A DNA stretch of 64,000 nucleotides from Yersinia intermedia (GCF_900635455.1 NZ_LR134116.1:3348001-3412000); one strand, 5' to 3'; positions 7,109 to 15,685 are shown, counted from the stretch's first letter. Program-made: numbers and translations. The notes: generated from the sequence alone by a model not told the origin.

Positions 7109-9124
7109 TTACTCTCCGCTGGATTTCACCAAGCCACGATGATCAACAGGAGCGACACCCGCATCAATACGCACTTTGGTTGTCACGCCGTCCGAGGTGA
7201 AACCTTCTTGCTGATCAATGTACGGCGTATCCATTCCAGACAGATAGGCAACCTCAATCGTATCTGTTCCCTGTGCCGCTGCGAGATACCAAGCCTTGGC
7301 GCTGGCATCATCAAGACGAGGCTCGGCAATGACGGTGGCAAAATCTTTAACTGGGTTGATGATACCCGCATTAATGTCTGCACCCTTGACACTGGATGAG
7401 CGAATGACCTGGTTAGTCGCAGATTCCAGGCTGGTTGGAACAAGAATAAAGGCCGGGCGAATATTCAGGTGACGATCGCCTTCTTTTTGTGTACGCATCA
7501 TTTGACGGGCTTTATCAAGATTGGCCACGTCAATCCCGCCGCTCGTAAGGTTGCCATGCTTATTATCAAACAGAGGGGTGTTATCGGTTGTCATCTTAGG
7601 ATTGGTCGTCAGAATAAGGTAAACCAGATCCGCAATGGTGGCTTTCGCTGCCCGCCCCAACTTCATTGGAATATCGGTCAGCATGTTCAAGTCATCATTA
7701 ATAATAGCCTGACGGGTGATGGAGAATAATTCACCGTAAGTCGCCAGCGCGATGGTGGCCTGTTTGTCACCGGTGGTCACATACTTATATTCCGCACCCT
7801 CACGAACCTTGCGCAGCGATTGAAAACCACCCATACCAACACGGTGTGCAGTTTTAAAATCAGACAGTTGCCCTTTGCGTGTCCATTCTTCGAACGTTTC
7901 CGGCGCTTCTTCCCAGCCTTGCAGGATAGATTTATTACTCACGTCGATCAGAATATTACCGAAATCTGAGGTGCTGTGAGTAAAGGCCATTCCCACCATT
8001 TGCATAGGGTTGTAGGAGGCCACACCAATACCCCGCTCGGTCAGAGACATACGCGCCAATTCACGTAGCGTCATGCTGTTATAAGCGTTGTCTTTCTGGC
8101 GTTCTTCATAGCCTGCACGTACCATCAACGCCTGACGAATACCATCGCCAGTGAAGTTACCGTTCCCGGCATAGATGTGCTGACCCGCAGGTGGGGTTTT
8201 ATTCGATGGCGTGGCATCTTTCCCCATCAATGCCAGCAACTTTTCTCGGGACTGTTCCAGAGTGCAATCAATATCTTCGACACACGCGGATTGCAGTTCC
8301 TGATAGCGCCCACCGAACATAGCAAACAGATCTTTAATACCGTTGATCCGCTGTTTTTGCGCCTCACGCTCCTGAGCACGAATGGCATTGTCATCCAGAG
8401 ATGCTGCAGGTACTGCCGGCGGAGTGGGTGCGACAGGCTGTATCGCGGTCGCTTTGGGTTTGATAATCATATTTTTCAGAGAGGCTGGCATAGAATCGAA
8501 TTCCTCGATACGTTTTGAATTGATGCGGGCCATGGCCTGCATCGACGGGAGTAGTTGATCGGCAAAACCGTGCTCAACACATTCCTGTGCCGTCAGCCAG
8601 GTTTCTTCACCGAGCATGACAGCCAGTTCTTCCGGGGTTTTACCGGTCTTTTTGGCATAAGAGGGAATAAGAACCCCCTCCACCTTATCGAGCAGATCGG
8701 CATAGTCGCGCATATCATTGGCATCACCACCGGTAATGCCCCAAGGCTTGTGGATCATCATCATCGCGTTTTCCGGCATAATGACGGGGTTGCCGACCAT
8801 CGCAATCACCGAGGCCATAGAGGCGGCAAGGCCGTCGATATAAACCGTTTTACTGGCGGGATGAGTATTCAGTAGGTTGTAAATGGCAATACCTTCAAAC
8901 ACATCACCGCCCGGAGAGTGGATGCGCAGGTTAATATGGTCGATATCACCCAACGCTTTCAGGCTGCTGGCAAACTGGCGGGCGGTTACACCCCAGTAAC
9001 CGATCTCCTCATAGATATAAATATCTGCGCTTTTTTCCCCACTGGCTTTCATGCGGAACCAGCTTTTATCTCCGCCAGACGCCTGCGGTGCCTTAATCAG
9101 TTTCTTTCTGCTGCTCTTGCCCAC
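7109..9124 (-). CDS. Prohead protease-major capsid fusion protein
   Basis: About 671 residues from the GTG at 9124, which has AAAGGAG six bases upstream; the ATG at 9130 abuts that site and is less likely. Roughly the first 210 residues are a ClpP/S49-type serine protease: the Ser lies in GLAASMAS and a His follows in MIHKPWG. The rest, from about residue 330, is a Mu gpT-like major head protein (GNILIDVSNKSILQGWEE, then FDNKHGN). The protease processes the scaffold and capsid precursor while the head matures. Such fusions are known in other enterobacterial and Burkholderia-group prophages. The start overlaps the portal stop by 32 bases. Confidence 0.87.
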   Translation of the reverse strand: MGKSSRKKLIKAPQASGGDKSWFRMKASGEKSADIYIYEEIGYWGVTARQFASSLKALGDIDHINLRIHSPGGDVFEGIAIYNLLNTHPASKTVYIDGLAASMASVIAMVGNPVIMPENAMMMIHKPWGITGGDANDMRDYADLLDKVEGVLIPSYAKKTGKTPEELAVMLGEETWLTAQECVEHGFADQLLPSMQAMARINSKRIEEFDSMPASLKNMIIKPKATAIQPVAPTPPAVPAASLDDNAIRAQEREAQKQRINGIKDLFAMFGGRYQELQSACVEDIDCTLEQSREKLLALMGKDATPSNKTPPAGQHIYAGNGNFTGDGIRQALMVRAGYEERQKDNAYNSMTLRELARMSLTERGIGVASYNPMQMVGMAFTHSTSDFGNILIDVSNKSILQGWEEAPETFEEWTRKGQLSDFKTAHRVGMGGFQSLRKVREGAEYKYVTTGDKQATIALATYGELFSITRQAIINDDLNMLTDIPMKLGRAAKATIADLVYLILTTNPKMTTDNTPLFDNKHGNLTSGGIDVANLDKARQMMRTQKEGDRHLNIRPAFILVPTSLESATNQVIRSSSVKGADINAGIINPVKDFATVIAEPRLDDASAKAWYLAAAQGTDTIEVAYLSGMDTPYIDQQEGFTSDGVTTKVRIDAGVAPVDHRGLVKSSGE

Positions 9125-10574
9125 GGGCATCTCCTTTATCGTTAGCCGGATCAGTATCAAAGGTAAGATCCAGCTCGGTATTTTCGTCAATTTCCGCCTT
9201 ACGACGGCGTTTTACATCCCCCGGATTAGCACCGCGAGCGCGGATCCAGTCAGCTTCTGTGGCCGCGCCACCCCGAATCAACACGCGCCATGAATTTGCC
9301 TCTTTTAACGGGTCAATCCACGGCATAACGGGGCCGCTGTATACCGCATTCAGCAATGTATTTTGGTCAACATCGGGTGGGACGGTGATAATGCCAGCGG
9401 CAATAGCCTGTTTCAGCCAGTTGCGGTACATGGGACGGGTGACCGCTGCAATAAAGGTATCCTGCAAGATGCTGTAGCCCTCGAAAGATTCCACCAGCTC
9501 CTGTCGCTGGGCACTGTATGTACCGTCATAGTTGCGGGATATACTGGAATAGCTTCCACGACTTCCGGCGGCAACCGCTCTTAGCTGACCGTTACGGAAA
9601 TTTTCAAGGTTGGGATTGGGCCGGTCTGACTTGATCATGCCAATTTCTTCACCTGGCAACAGGTCATCAAAGATAATGCCAGGTTCAATGTTCAAATCCC
9701 GCTTATTGTCTGCAGATGAATCATCATAGGTTTGAGCGTCACCTTTTTTAATGTACATACCCAATGCAGCCGCTATACGTGCAGCAGTTAACTCAGAGTC
9801 CTCGTACTCTTTGAGCGCACTCAACCGGATCAGGATGCCAGACAATAAGCTGTTTCCACGAACCTGATGTAAACGACGCATAAACTTCAGGTGCACCATG
9901 TCATCAGCCACGATTTCTTTCGTGTTACCCAGCGCAATACCTGTCGTGACCAGGGATTTATAAACAACATATTTAGTGGGGCGTCCCCAGCCATTCAGGT
10001 AAATACCCTGACAAATACCTTTTCCATCGTCGTTCATCTCCAACGGAACAAAGTCAGGTTCAAGCGCCTCAATCCAAAAAGGAATGTCGGCTGTTGCCGC
10101 TAACCCCTGAGCAGATCCACTGACAAATTGCCCAAAGACTTCACCGTCGCGCAACCAGGTGCGTGCCATGAGGCGTTCGAGTACCGGCCGGGTAAACTGC
10201 CCGGTCACATCAGGTGAAACAGACCACTCCGCCCATGCTGCCCTGATTTGTTTCGCCAGATCATCAGCCACTAACCCGGTACGAAGAATAGGCTGTGGAT
10301 CGACGATGATGCCCTTAGCACCAATGATGCGCTCTTCCAGTTTATCCAGCAGCCCGATCACTAGGTCATGATTGTTGTCCAGCCAGCGAGCCTGTTCCCT
10401 CAAAGAACGGCCCGCTACTTGACTGAGCTGGTTAGCGTTACGGTTTTCACGCTTAGCGCGATGGGTCCGGGTGGGTAATACCGCTTCATATGCACGTATA
10501 GCCACGCGAGATTTTAAGCGGGCAGCTTTCCAGCCCGGTGAGAGCAAACCAATAGCATCATCAAAAATGCTCAT
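9093..10574 (-). CDS. Portal protein (lambda gpB family)
   Basis: At 493 residues it is close to lambda gpB in length and follows the gpW-like gene. It contains the lambda portal pattern (MSIFDDAIGLLSPGWKAARL, RGNSLLSGIL, GPVMPWIDPLKEANSWR). The dodecameric portal forms the vertex through which terminase packages DNA and to which the tail attaches. Its ATG at 10574 overlaps the upstream stop. Confidence 0.93.
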   Translation of the reverse strand: MSIFDDAIGLLSPGWKAARLKSRVAIRAYEAVLPTRTHRAKRENRNANQLSQVAGRSLREQARWLDNNHDLVIGLLDKLEERIIGAKGIIVDPQPILRTGLVADDLAKQIRAAWAEWSVSPDVTGQFTRPVLERLMARTWLRDGEVFGQFVSGSAQGLAATADIPFWIEALEPDFVPLEMNDDGKGICQGIYLNGWGRPTKYVVYKSLVTTGIALGNTKEIVADDMVHLKFMRRLHQVRGNSLLSGILIRLSALKEYEDSELTAARIAAALGMYIKKGDAQTYDDSSADNKRDLNIEPGIIFDDLLPGEEIGMIKSDRPNPNLENFRNGQLRAVAAGSRGSYSSISRNYDGTYSAQRQELVESFEGYSILQDTFIAAVTRPMYRNWLKQAIAAGIITVPPDVDQNTLLNAVYSGPVMPWIDPLKEANSWRVLIRGGAATEADWIRARGANPGDVKRRRKAEIDENTELDLTFDTDPANDKGDARGQEQQKETD

Positions 10575-10789
10575 TATGGAAACCTCGCCACTTTATACAT
10601 AGGACGTCCACGCCGGGTTGCCAGAAGATTAGCGAGGCGGCGCTCCCATACGTCTCGCCCCTTTCGAATCTCACTCAAATTTTCCATCGCCATTGACTGA
10701 CCGTTAAAGGTGATGGACTTACCTTCCAGCACCGCCATTTCGGCTGCGGCATAACGCTGGATCATGTTTTCAATCTCTGCCTGATTCAC
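10574..10789 (-). CDS. Head completion protein (gpW-like)
   Basis: A 71-residue protein, close to the 68 of lambda gpW, between terminase and portal. I start it at GTG 10789, which overlaps the TerL stop as GTGA and has AGGAGG six bases upstream. It reads VNQAEIENMIQRYAAAEM and ends in a basic tail. gpW plugs the portal after packaging and allows tail joining. Confidence 0.85.
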   Translation of the reverse strand: MNQAEIENMIQRYAAAEMAVLEGKSITFNGQSMAMENLSEIRKGRDVWERRLANLLATRRGRPMYKVARFP

Positions 10790-12888
10790 ACCCAGCCTCC
10801 TGAGGTAGATGGTGCCCATGCAGAGGTATTCCCTTCTTGCTGGGCTGATGATTTTTTAGATTTTGTTGACTTGGTACGGGATGTTGGGGAAGTCGATCTT
10901 TCAGCGGGAGGTAACAGTGATTTGGCTTCAACAGGTCGTGCCCATGGAGGCGGTTTTTCCCAGTTGATTTTCTCGTAACCCCGCAGTATTACCAGTGCAT
11001 GGGCATACACCATAAGGTCAAATGCCTCATTTGCGCCCTTACCCGGTTTTGTCCATTTACCGTCAGGGCTTCGTTCCTCGTAGGTCAATTCGTCATAGAA
11101 CCATTCCCCCAGCCATGCCGGGAAATGCACGTAGTTAGCCCCCGGAGTTTCACGCTGAAGCGCGTTACTGATCCGGTCTTTCAGTTGATTAGTCTGCAAA
11201 AGATAAAGAGGTACATCCCCTCGGGCCTCAGCCCGACGATTAGGGCGATCTGTATTATCAGGAAGCGTTTTGGTGATCAGCTTGCTGCGCGTCGTGCTAT
11301 CCCCCTTAAAGAGAAAGACGCGCTTATGTACACCATCGCGACGGCATTGCCGCCAAAACTCGTAAGCGTTCCCGGTTACGCCATCCTCGCCGCCGGAGTC
11401 CACTCCCATTGCAAGTACAGGCAATGAAACGTTGGGGTTGCTATCCAGCGGCCATTCTTTATCCAGTACATCGGAACGCAACAGGTCCCAATCTTCGAGA
11501 TAACCGGCGGGATCAATTGGCAGACTTTCGCCATTAGGCCCGACACGCATCGACTGCTTGATGTTGTAACGGTCAACTATCCACCGTTCACCGTGGGTAC
11601 CATAGCCAATAACCTGAACAACGAAACGCCGGTTTTTCCCCCCCTGCACATCAACGGTGGCTATAAGGAAATGCACACCGTCCGGCACAGTACGCTTCGT
11701 TACGTCCTCCGCACGAATCATCAGAGTTTCAGATTGTCGCTGCTCTACGCTGGATTGAGGGGTGTAGGGCAATCCCCAGTCAGTGTTAATGACCGCTTTC
11801 AATGTCTCTTCGCTCTGATTCGCTTCATAGTCCTTCTGAGCGGAAAGTAACTTATAGACCAACTGAGAAAGCGTCTGATAAGCAGCGGCGGGTCCTTCCA
11901 TCCAAAATGATGCGATGCGAGATCTGCGCGCCTGACCAGTGATATTTCCATGACAATCTATTTTCTCGCCATCACGCAACCAGATACCTTTCTGATTAAG
12001 GTCCCGCTTTTGGTTAGCCGTTATTTTTCCCTGGCAGTGCGGACACTCTATATAAGCGGATTCACTGGCCTCCACGGGGTCTGCAATATTTTGATATCCC
12101 TGAACAACATCTTTTGAGGGCTGGAAATACTCGCCGCAGTGCGGGCAAGGCCAGTACCAGCGGCGTCGGTCGCCACGGTTATACAGTGAAAGAATGCCCG
12201 TAGTTGGCGGGGCTTCGTGGGGTGAGCTTCTCCGCCATTTGGCATCAGTGATAGCGCGGCCAGGGGAGCTTTCAACCAGTGTCATACCTGATGACATAAA
12301 TGTTGTGGTTCGTTTTGAGGCCAGGGTGAACCCGTCGCCCTCCCCGTCAATATCTTCCGGGAAGCGGTCATAATCCGTCAGCGCCACGAACTTATAATCT
12401 GATGATGACATTACGTTGATGGATGGCCAGCCTATTTTAAGGAATGACCCATCACGAAATATTTTATCGTGAACGTTATTATCGTTTCGGCGCGGACTAA
12501 GCCTTTTTGCTACTGCAGGGCTACTTCGGAAAGTACGATCAAGACGCTTCTTGCTGTGCTCCCTTGCCTTATCTTCTGTCATTTGAACGATGAGCATGTC
12601 GGAAGGATCACAAACAATGGTGTAGACAGCCCAGCCATCAATCAAACCAATTGTTTTACCTGTTCGGGCTGGACCGACAAAAATTACTGCGTCATATTCA
12701 CGCGATGCAAGCATGTCCATGGGTTCAAGAACATAAGGGGCAACGTTCGGGTCCCAGGGAACCGAATTACCCGCCCCCTTTGGTACTCTCATGTATTTAT
12801 GTACCGCCGCTGAGACTTTAATACGGCGCGGCGGCCGTAGGATTAATGAAATATCTCGTCCTATAGTTTCCGCTGACGCATAAGCCAT
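10786..12888 (-). CDS. Terminase large subunit (lambda gpA family)
   Basis: A 700-residue motor-nuclease of the gpA family. The Walker A-like motif GPARTGKT is near residue 75, a CPHCGEYF zinc-like pair follows near residue 250, and DVQGG and GVDSGGEDG acidic motifs mark the C-terminal nuclease domain. It packages DNA into the prohead and nicks at cos. The start overlaps the TerS stop (TAATG). The C-terminal 60 residues are low-complexity Ser/Thr/Lys, probably the portal-contact tail. Confidence 0.95.
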   Translation of the reverse strand: MAYASAETIGRDISLILRPPRRIKVSAAVHKYMRVPKGAGNSVPWDPNVAPYVLEPMDMLASREYDAVIFVGPARTGKTIGLIDGWAVYTIVCDPSDMLIVQMTEDKAREHSKKRLDRTFRSSPAVAKRLSPRRNDNNVHDKIFRDGSFLKIGWPSINVMSSSDYKFVALTDYDRFPEDIDGEGDGFTLASKRTTTFMSSGMTLVESSPGRAITDAKWRRSSPHEAPPTTGILSLYNRGDRRRWYWPCPHCGEYFQPSKDVVQGYQNIADPVEASESAYIECPHCQGKITANQKRDLNQKGIWLRDGEKIDCHGNITGQARRSRIASFWMEGPAAAYQTLSQLVYKLLSAQKDYEANQSEETLKAVINTDWGLPYTPQSSVEQRQSETLMIRAEDVTKRTVPDGVHFLIATVDVQGGKNRRFVVQVIGYGTHGERWIVDRYNIKQSMRVGPNGESLPIDPAGYLEDWDLLRSDVLDKEWPLDSNPNVSLPVLAMGVDSGGEDGVTGNAYEFWRQCRRDGVHKRVFLFKGDSTTRSKLITKTLPDNTDRPNRRAEARGDVPLYLLQTNQLKDRISNALQRETPGANYVHFPAWLGEWFYDELTYEERSPDGKWTKPGKGANEAFDLMVYAHALVILRGYEKINWEKPPPWARPVEAKSLLPPAERSTSPTSRTKSTKSKKSSAQQEGNTSAWAPSTSGGWV

Positions 12889-13424
12889 TAATCCTCCTCG
12901 ACAATCACCTCCCCTTTATCGCTCATAAGATCAATCGCACAAGCTTGATAAGAGCGTTCAGATAGCGTCGTACGTAAATCATCTATTGCAGCCTGAACAA
13001 CTGTTACTGCTTGAGGCGATAAAGCGCAGTCGCGCTCCAGAATATCTGGAATTGTCTCCAGAACCTGCACTACCGATTTTGTCATTGCTGAATAAACGGC
13101 TACGACCTCATTAACAGGAATTAAACTGCGTTGTTCTTTTTCTAATTTGATGCGCTCGTTTTCCGATTGAAACCAATCCTTACGTTCTTTCGGGATCATG
13201 TGCGAGGGATCATGTGAGATATCTTCACCCGCCTCACGGACAACGGCGAATAATGCAGGGGCCACATCTTTAAGGGCATAAGTCGGATTGCCACGGAAGG
13301 TGCCTGTGGCCTGAATATTATTCTCCACAAGCCGCTTTCTAATCGTTGCCCTATCCACAGAAAAAGCCTCAGATATCTTGGATATACTCCAATTAAAAGC
13401 ATCAGCCAGGTCGCCAATATTTCC
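12888..13424 (-). CDS. Terminase small subunit (Nu1-like)
   Basis: About 178 residues from ATG 13424, chosen for the AGAGG site upstream; the frame opens 14 codons earlier without one. The N-terminus is a DNA-binding helix-turn-helix (MGNIGDLADAFNWSISKISE, then DRATIRKRL), and a helical segment follows that should contact TerL. It binds cosB beside the cos site 200 bases upstream. In lambda the Nu1 gene also begins about 190 bases from the cos cut. Confidence 0.87.
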   Translation of the reverse strand, partial: GNIGDLADAFNWSISKISEAFSVDRATIRKRLVENNIQATGTFRGNPTYALKDVAPALFAVVREAGEDISHDPSHMIPKERKDWFQSENERIKLEKEQRSLIPVNEVVAVYSAMTKSVVQVLETIPDILERDCALSPQAVTVVQAAIDDLRTTLSERSYQACAIDLMSDKGEVIVEED

Positions 13425-13493
13425 CATCACCACCTCTCGCCACCAGCTCAACCTCTTATATATCAATTAAAAACAAATAGTTAACCTCATATA

Positions 13494-13526
13494 ACCTGAT
13501 GAATATGATTTTGAATTTCATCAGGT
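13494..13526. repeat. Perfect 10-bp inverted repeat between TerS gene and cos
   Basis: ACCTGATGAA at 13494-13503 is repeated inverted as TTCATCAGGT at 13517-13526, with a 13-base spacer, and an AT-rich tract follows. Its place between cosN and the small terminase gene is where lambda has cosB. It could be a TerS binding site or a leader hairpin of the late transcript. Confidence 0.6.
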
Positions 13527-13607
13527 CAATTTTAATATTTTAATTTAAAATCATATGGATAGGACACCTGCTGATGATGCGATCAAAATCCAAAAACTAG
13601 CCGTTTT

Positions 13608-13640
13608 CCGCGAGTTCGCCGCCCCGTGGTAGGGACCCCC
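13608..13640 (-). other. Cohesive-end site (cosN and cosQ-like)
   Basis: The minus strand from 13624 reads GGGCGGCGAACTCGCGG, which differs from the lambda left end at one base in 17. It is preceded by ACG, as in lambda. The predicted 12-base overhang is 13624 to 13613. GGGGGTCCCT at 13640-13631 resembles the cosQ motif GGGTCCT. The site is upstream of the Nu1-like gene, as expected. It shows that this phage packages from cos rather than by headful. Confidence 0.9.
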
Positions 13641-13732
13641 TCCGGGAGTACCTTTACAAATGATATTGATTGTCATTTCTATTTATATTTTGACCTTTAG
13701 GGTTCCGTAATCAGATCCACATGATTGGCTCT

Positions 13733-13768
13733 AAATAGAAAAGCCACCGGCTTATAAGGCTAGTGGCT
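13733..13768 (-). terminator. Terminator copy 1, downstream of the 81-residue protein gene
   Basis: The minus strand forms AGCCACTAG...GCCGGTGGCT followed by TTTCTATTT. A nearly identical copy is at 14125-14160, and both end short gene modules. It closes the lysis-side transcript just before the cos region. Confidence 0.7.
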
Positions 13769-13803
13769 CCAGGTACGCGTTATCATGTTTACCCAACAAG
13801 CCA

Positions 13804-14049
13804 TTACTCGAATAGAGACAGTGCTTCTACTGCGTTCTGAATTGCCTTAGATGTCTTCGCTACAACGCCCTGCTCTGTATAAACCGCTGCAAACTGATGG
13901 GCGAACATCTCATACTTCAACTCACTATCACCAACGAATGCAATGGCCTCTTTAGCCGCAGCAGTATCATTTGTGACCAGCTTTAATACTCGTAGCTTCA
14001 ATGCCTGCGAAGGGGTGATAGCAGCGACTTCTACGTTTAACTCTGTCAT
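13804..14049 (-). CDS. Small phage protein of unknown function (81 aa)
   Basis: An 81-residue acidic, mostly helical protein (MTELNVEVAAITPSQALKLR, ending ALSLFE) with a clear AGGAGA ribosome site. I do not recognise a family. It has its own promoter-like repeat upstream and a terminator downstream, so it appears to be an independent unit between the lysis genes and cos. There is no signal peptide or membrane segment. Confidence 0.7.
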   Translation of the reverse strand: MTELNVEVAAITPSQALKLRVLKLVTNDTAAAKEAIAFVGDSELKYEMFAHQFAAVYTEQGVVAKTSKAIQNAVEALSLFE

Positions 14050-14068
14050 TTCATTTCTCCTATGTAGT

Positions 14069-14098
14069 CATTATCAATGGCGCTCAATGAATGTCACC
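14069..14098 (-). promoter_or_regulatory. Promoter-like repeat, copy 1
   Basis: The minus strand reads GTGACA, a 16-base spacer and GATAAT, a plausible sigma-70 promoter about 20 bases before the next start codon. The 30-base stretch recurs with three changes at 14487-14516, also upstream of a small gene, and contains an inverted repeat (GGTGACA...TGAGCGCCA). Confidence 0.55.
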
Positions 14099-14124
14099 CT
14101 TGGCTCTTTCATGGTTGATTCCAA

Positions 14125-14160
14125 ATAGAAAAGCCACCGGCTTATAAAGTCAGTGGCTTA
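14125..14160 (-). terminator. Terminator copy 2, downstream of the 80-residue protein gene
   Basis: On the minus strand AGCCACTGACTTTATAAGCC pairs with GGTGGCT and is followed by TTTTCTATTT. It shares about 25 identical bases with the copy at 13733-13768. This suggests that the two short gene modules arose by duplication of a cassette frame. Confidence 0.7.
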
Positions 14161-14194
14161 TTGTTCGTTAAGTGATTAGCTGTATATGCGGGGC

Positions 14195-14437
14195 TTATAT
14201 TGGTTTTGGCTTCTGTCTCATAATTGCTTCTTCAATATCTTCCATTAATGGTTCATTGCCAATATAACCAACAAGATACATATCACCATTATCGGAATAG
14301 TAGTCGATAACCTCAAAGATGGCTTCACGTAAGTGTGGGTCTTTTCGGTGCGGAATTAAATTTAACCTACGTAATCCCTGCTCAATACTGCGCACTTCCC
14401 CATTCCACCCCTCACCAAAAAGCATTATATCTTGCAT
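14195..14437 (-). CDS. Small phage protein of unknown function (80 aa)
   Basis: About 80 residues from ATG 14437 (MQDIMLFGEGWNGEVRSIEQ), chosen because AGAGG lies seven bases upstream; the frame opens six codons earlier without a site. The acidic C-terminal half ends in KPKPI. I recognise no family. It is a single-gene unit between a promoter-like repeat and a terminator. Confidence 0.7.
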   Translation of the reverse strand: MQDIMLFGEGWNGEVRSIEQGLRRLNLIPHRKDPHLREAIFEVIDYYSDNGDMYLVGYIGNEPLMEDIEEAIMRQKPKPI

Positions 14438-14486
14438 ATAGCAACCTCTGGTCAATTAAGTAATAACGAGAATATATTACTACAAA

Positions 14487-14516
14487 CATTATCGATGGCA
14501 CTCAATGAATGCCACC
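14487..14516 (-). promoter_or_regulatory. Promoter-like repeat, copy 2
   Basis: The second copy of the repeat has GTGGCA, 16 bases, GATAAT on the minus strand. GGTGGCA and TGCCATC form a near-perfect inverted repeat across the spacer, which could be an operator. It lies about 50 bases upstream of the 80-residue protein gene. Confidence 0.55.
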
Positions 14517-14526
14517 TGTAATGCTT

Positions 14527-14781
14527 TTACTCTTCGATTATCGCGCCATCAGGTAGATCTTCTTTTCTTGCAATATATACTGTGCAGCCAGGGTGAGCAT
14601 CATCTTCAATGGCTGATAAGTCTTGTTCATCGAACCACTTTTCCTCCGCTCGTCCATCTACTGTTTTGTAATGAATTTGGTAGAGGATTCCCTGATTAGA
14701 ATATTCAGCTCGACCTTTGATATGACCGGTCTCACCACTAATAGATATTTCGACGAGCTAATTTAGTTCAAACTTAAACAT
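14527..14781 (-). pseudogene. Small phage gene interrupted by an amber codon
   Basis: ATG 14781 opens a frame of 84 sense codons that reads MFKFELN, TAG, then LVEISISGETGHIKGRAEYS and on to DGAIIEE. Codon 8 is TAG (14760-14758), and a single change from CAG would give the expected FELNQLVEI. The protein resembles small phage proteins with an SH3-like pattern (QIHYKTVDGRAEEKWFDEQDL). It is probably inactivated, unless there is suppression or a downstream start. Confidence 0.7.
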
Positions 14782-14823
14782 TAGTTACTTCCATTTATTA
14801 ATATGATTATTATCTGAATGACC

Positions 14824-14946
14824 CTAAGCAATGCTGATGTGAATGAAACTTAGTAACCACAGAATGAACTCAATCACTCCCCAGCCAACAACAGCACAGA
14901 TACAACCAAGAACAATGAATGATCCTGCGCCTGGCAAGTTATACAT
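14824..14946 (-). CDS. 40-residue membrane protein
   Basis: MYNLPGAGSFIVLGCICAVV followed by GWGVIEFILWLLSFIHISIA makes a 40-residue, almost wholly hydrophobic protein with one or two membrane segments. The ATG overlaps the end of the neighbouring gene by 8 bases and has AGAGGG nine bases upstream. Its place downstream of the lysis genes suggests a membrane role in lysis or exclusion; this is inference. Confidence 0.65.
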   Translation of the reverse strand: MYNLPGAGSFIVLGCICAVVGWGVIEFILWLLSFIHISIA

Positions 14947-15139
14947 TACTTTTTCCCTCTAAGCGTTTGATCCGCTTGTATAAGAGCATCACCATTTCTG
15001 CATAACTGAATCCACCTCGCTCGTACAGGCGCTCAAGTGATTGGCTGCTGCCAAACTGTGCGCGGTATTCCTTGTAGGCTTCTTCAGCATATTCAGCGGA
15101 AATTGTGGGGTTGATTGACTTCTGAACGGGGACTTTCAT
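14939..15139 (-). CDS. Small phage protein downstream of Rz (66 aa)
   Basis: Begins MKVPVQKSINPTISAEYAEE at 15139, seven codons after the first ATG of the frame. A GAGTGG sequence lies upstream. It is soluble, helical and charged, ending KRIKRLEGKSNV. It sits between Rz and the 40-residue membrane protein and is probably co-transcribed with the lysis genes. No family is recognised. Confidence 0.65.
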   Translation of the reverse strand: MKVPVQKSINPTISAEYAEEAYKEYRAQFGSSQSLERLYERGGFSYAEMVMLLYKRIKRLEGKSNV

Positions 15140-15163
15140 GTTTGCTATCCACTCAGGCATGCA

Positions 15164-15685
15164 TTATTGAAGCTTGGTGCTGTTGATGATTAACCGGTCG
15201 TCAGTGACAACCTTCTGCAATGCGGTGACCTTCTCAACTAGCTTGTCGGCTCGTTCAGCGATTGAAATAAGAAACCCGACATCTGCGTCTGAAAATCCGC
15301 AGTCTCTGGCTGCATCAGTGAGCTGTCCACTGGCGGGAGTAACGGGCATACCCCCAACTGAAGCGGAGAGACACTCGAAGCGCTTTTGCAACCTGATATT
15401 GCCAGCACGGTAAGCAGCAATAGTGCCTTTTGCTTTGTTCTCAGCATCTACTACCCCTTGTTGATATGCCTTTAATCCTGCTGATTGGGCAGCCTGAAGT
15501 TGGACCTCTTTTTCAGTGGCGCTCTTTCTGGCGGCTAGCTCTGCCGTTAGGTCTGATTTATCGCGCTTAGTCCACTTGAGAGACCATTCCGAATCTTTAC
15601 TATCGCTACCCCACCAGTACCCGCCTCCGACTAAAACTGAAATCGTCAGTGCGACGGCTATCAATCTCAATAGGGTTTCTTTCAT
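15164..15685 (-). CDS. Inner-membrane spanin (Rz-like)
   Basis: 173 residues with an N-terminal signal anchor (about residues 5-25, LLRLIAVALTISVLVGGGYW) and a long periplasmic coiled coil, the layout of Rz. It follows the endolysin with an ATGA overlap and contains a nested lipoprotein gene in another frame. Rz pairs with Rz1 to fuse the inner and outer membranes in the last step of lysis. Confidence 0.85.
   Translation of the reverse strand: MKETLLRLIAVALTISVLVGGGYWWGSDSKDSEWSLKWTKRDKSDLTAELAARKSATEKEVQLQAAQSAGLKAYQQGVVDAENKAKGTIAAYRAGNIRLQKRFECLSASVGGMPVTPASGQLTDAARDCGFSDADVGFLISIAERADKLVEKVTALQKVVTDDRLIINSTKLQ
15238..15447 (-). CDS. Outer-membrane spanin lipoprotein (Rz1-like), nested in Rz
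   Basis: 69 residues wholly inside the Rz gene in a different frame. It has a signal peptide (KALLLLTVL) ending in a lipobox, AISGC, with the acylated Cys at position 20, and then a proline-containing mature part. AAGGGGT precedes the ATG. Nesting of Rz1 inside Rz is characteristic of lambda-like phages, so this out-of-frame ORF is real. Confidence 0.85.
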   Translation of the reverse strand: MLRTKQKALLLLTVLAISGCKSASSVSPLQLGVCPLLPPVDSSLMQPETADFQTQMSGFLFQSLNEPTS

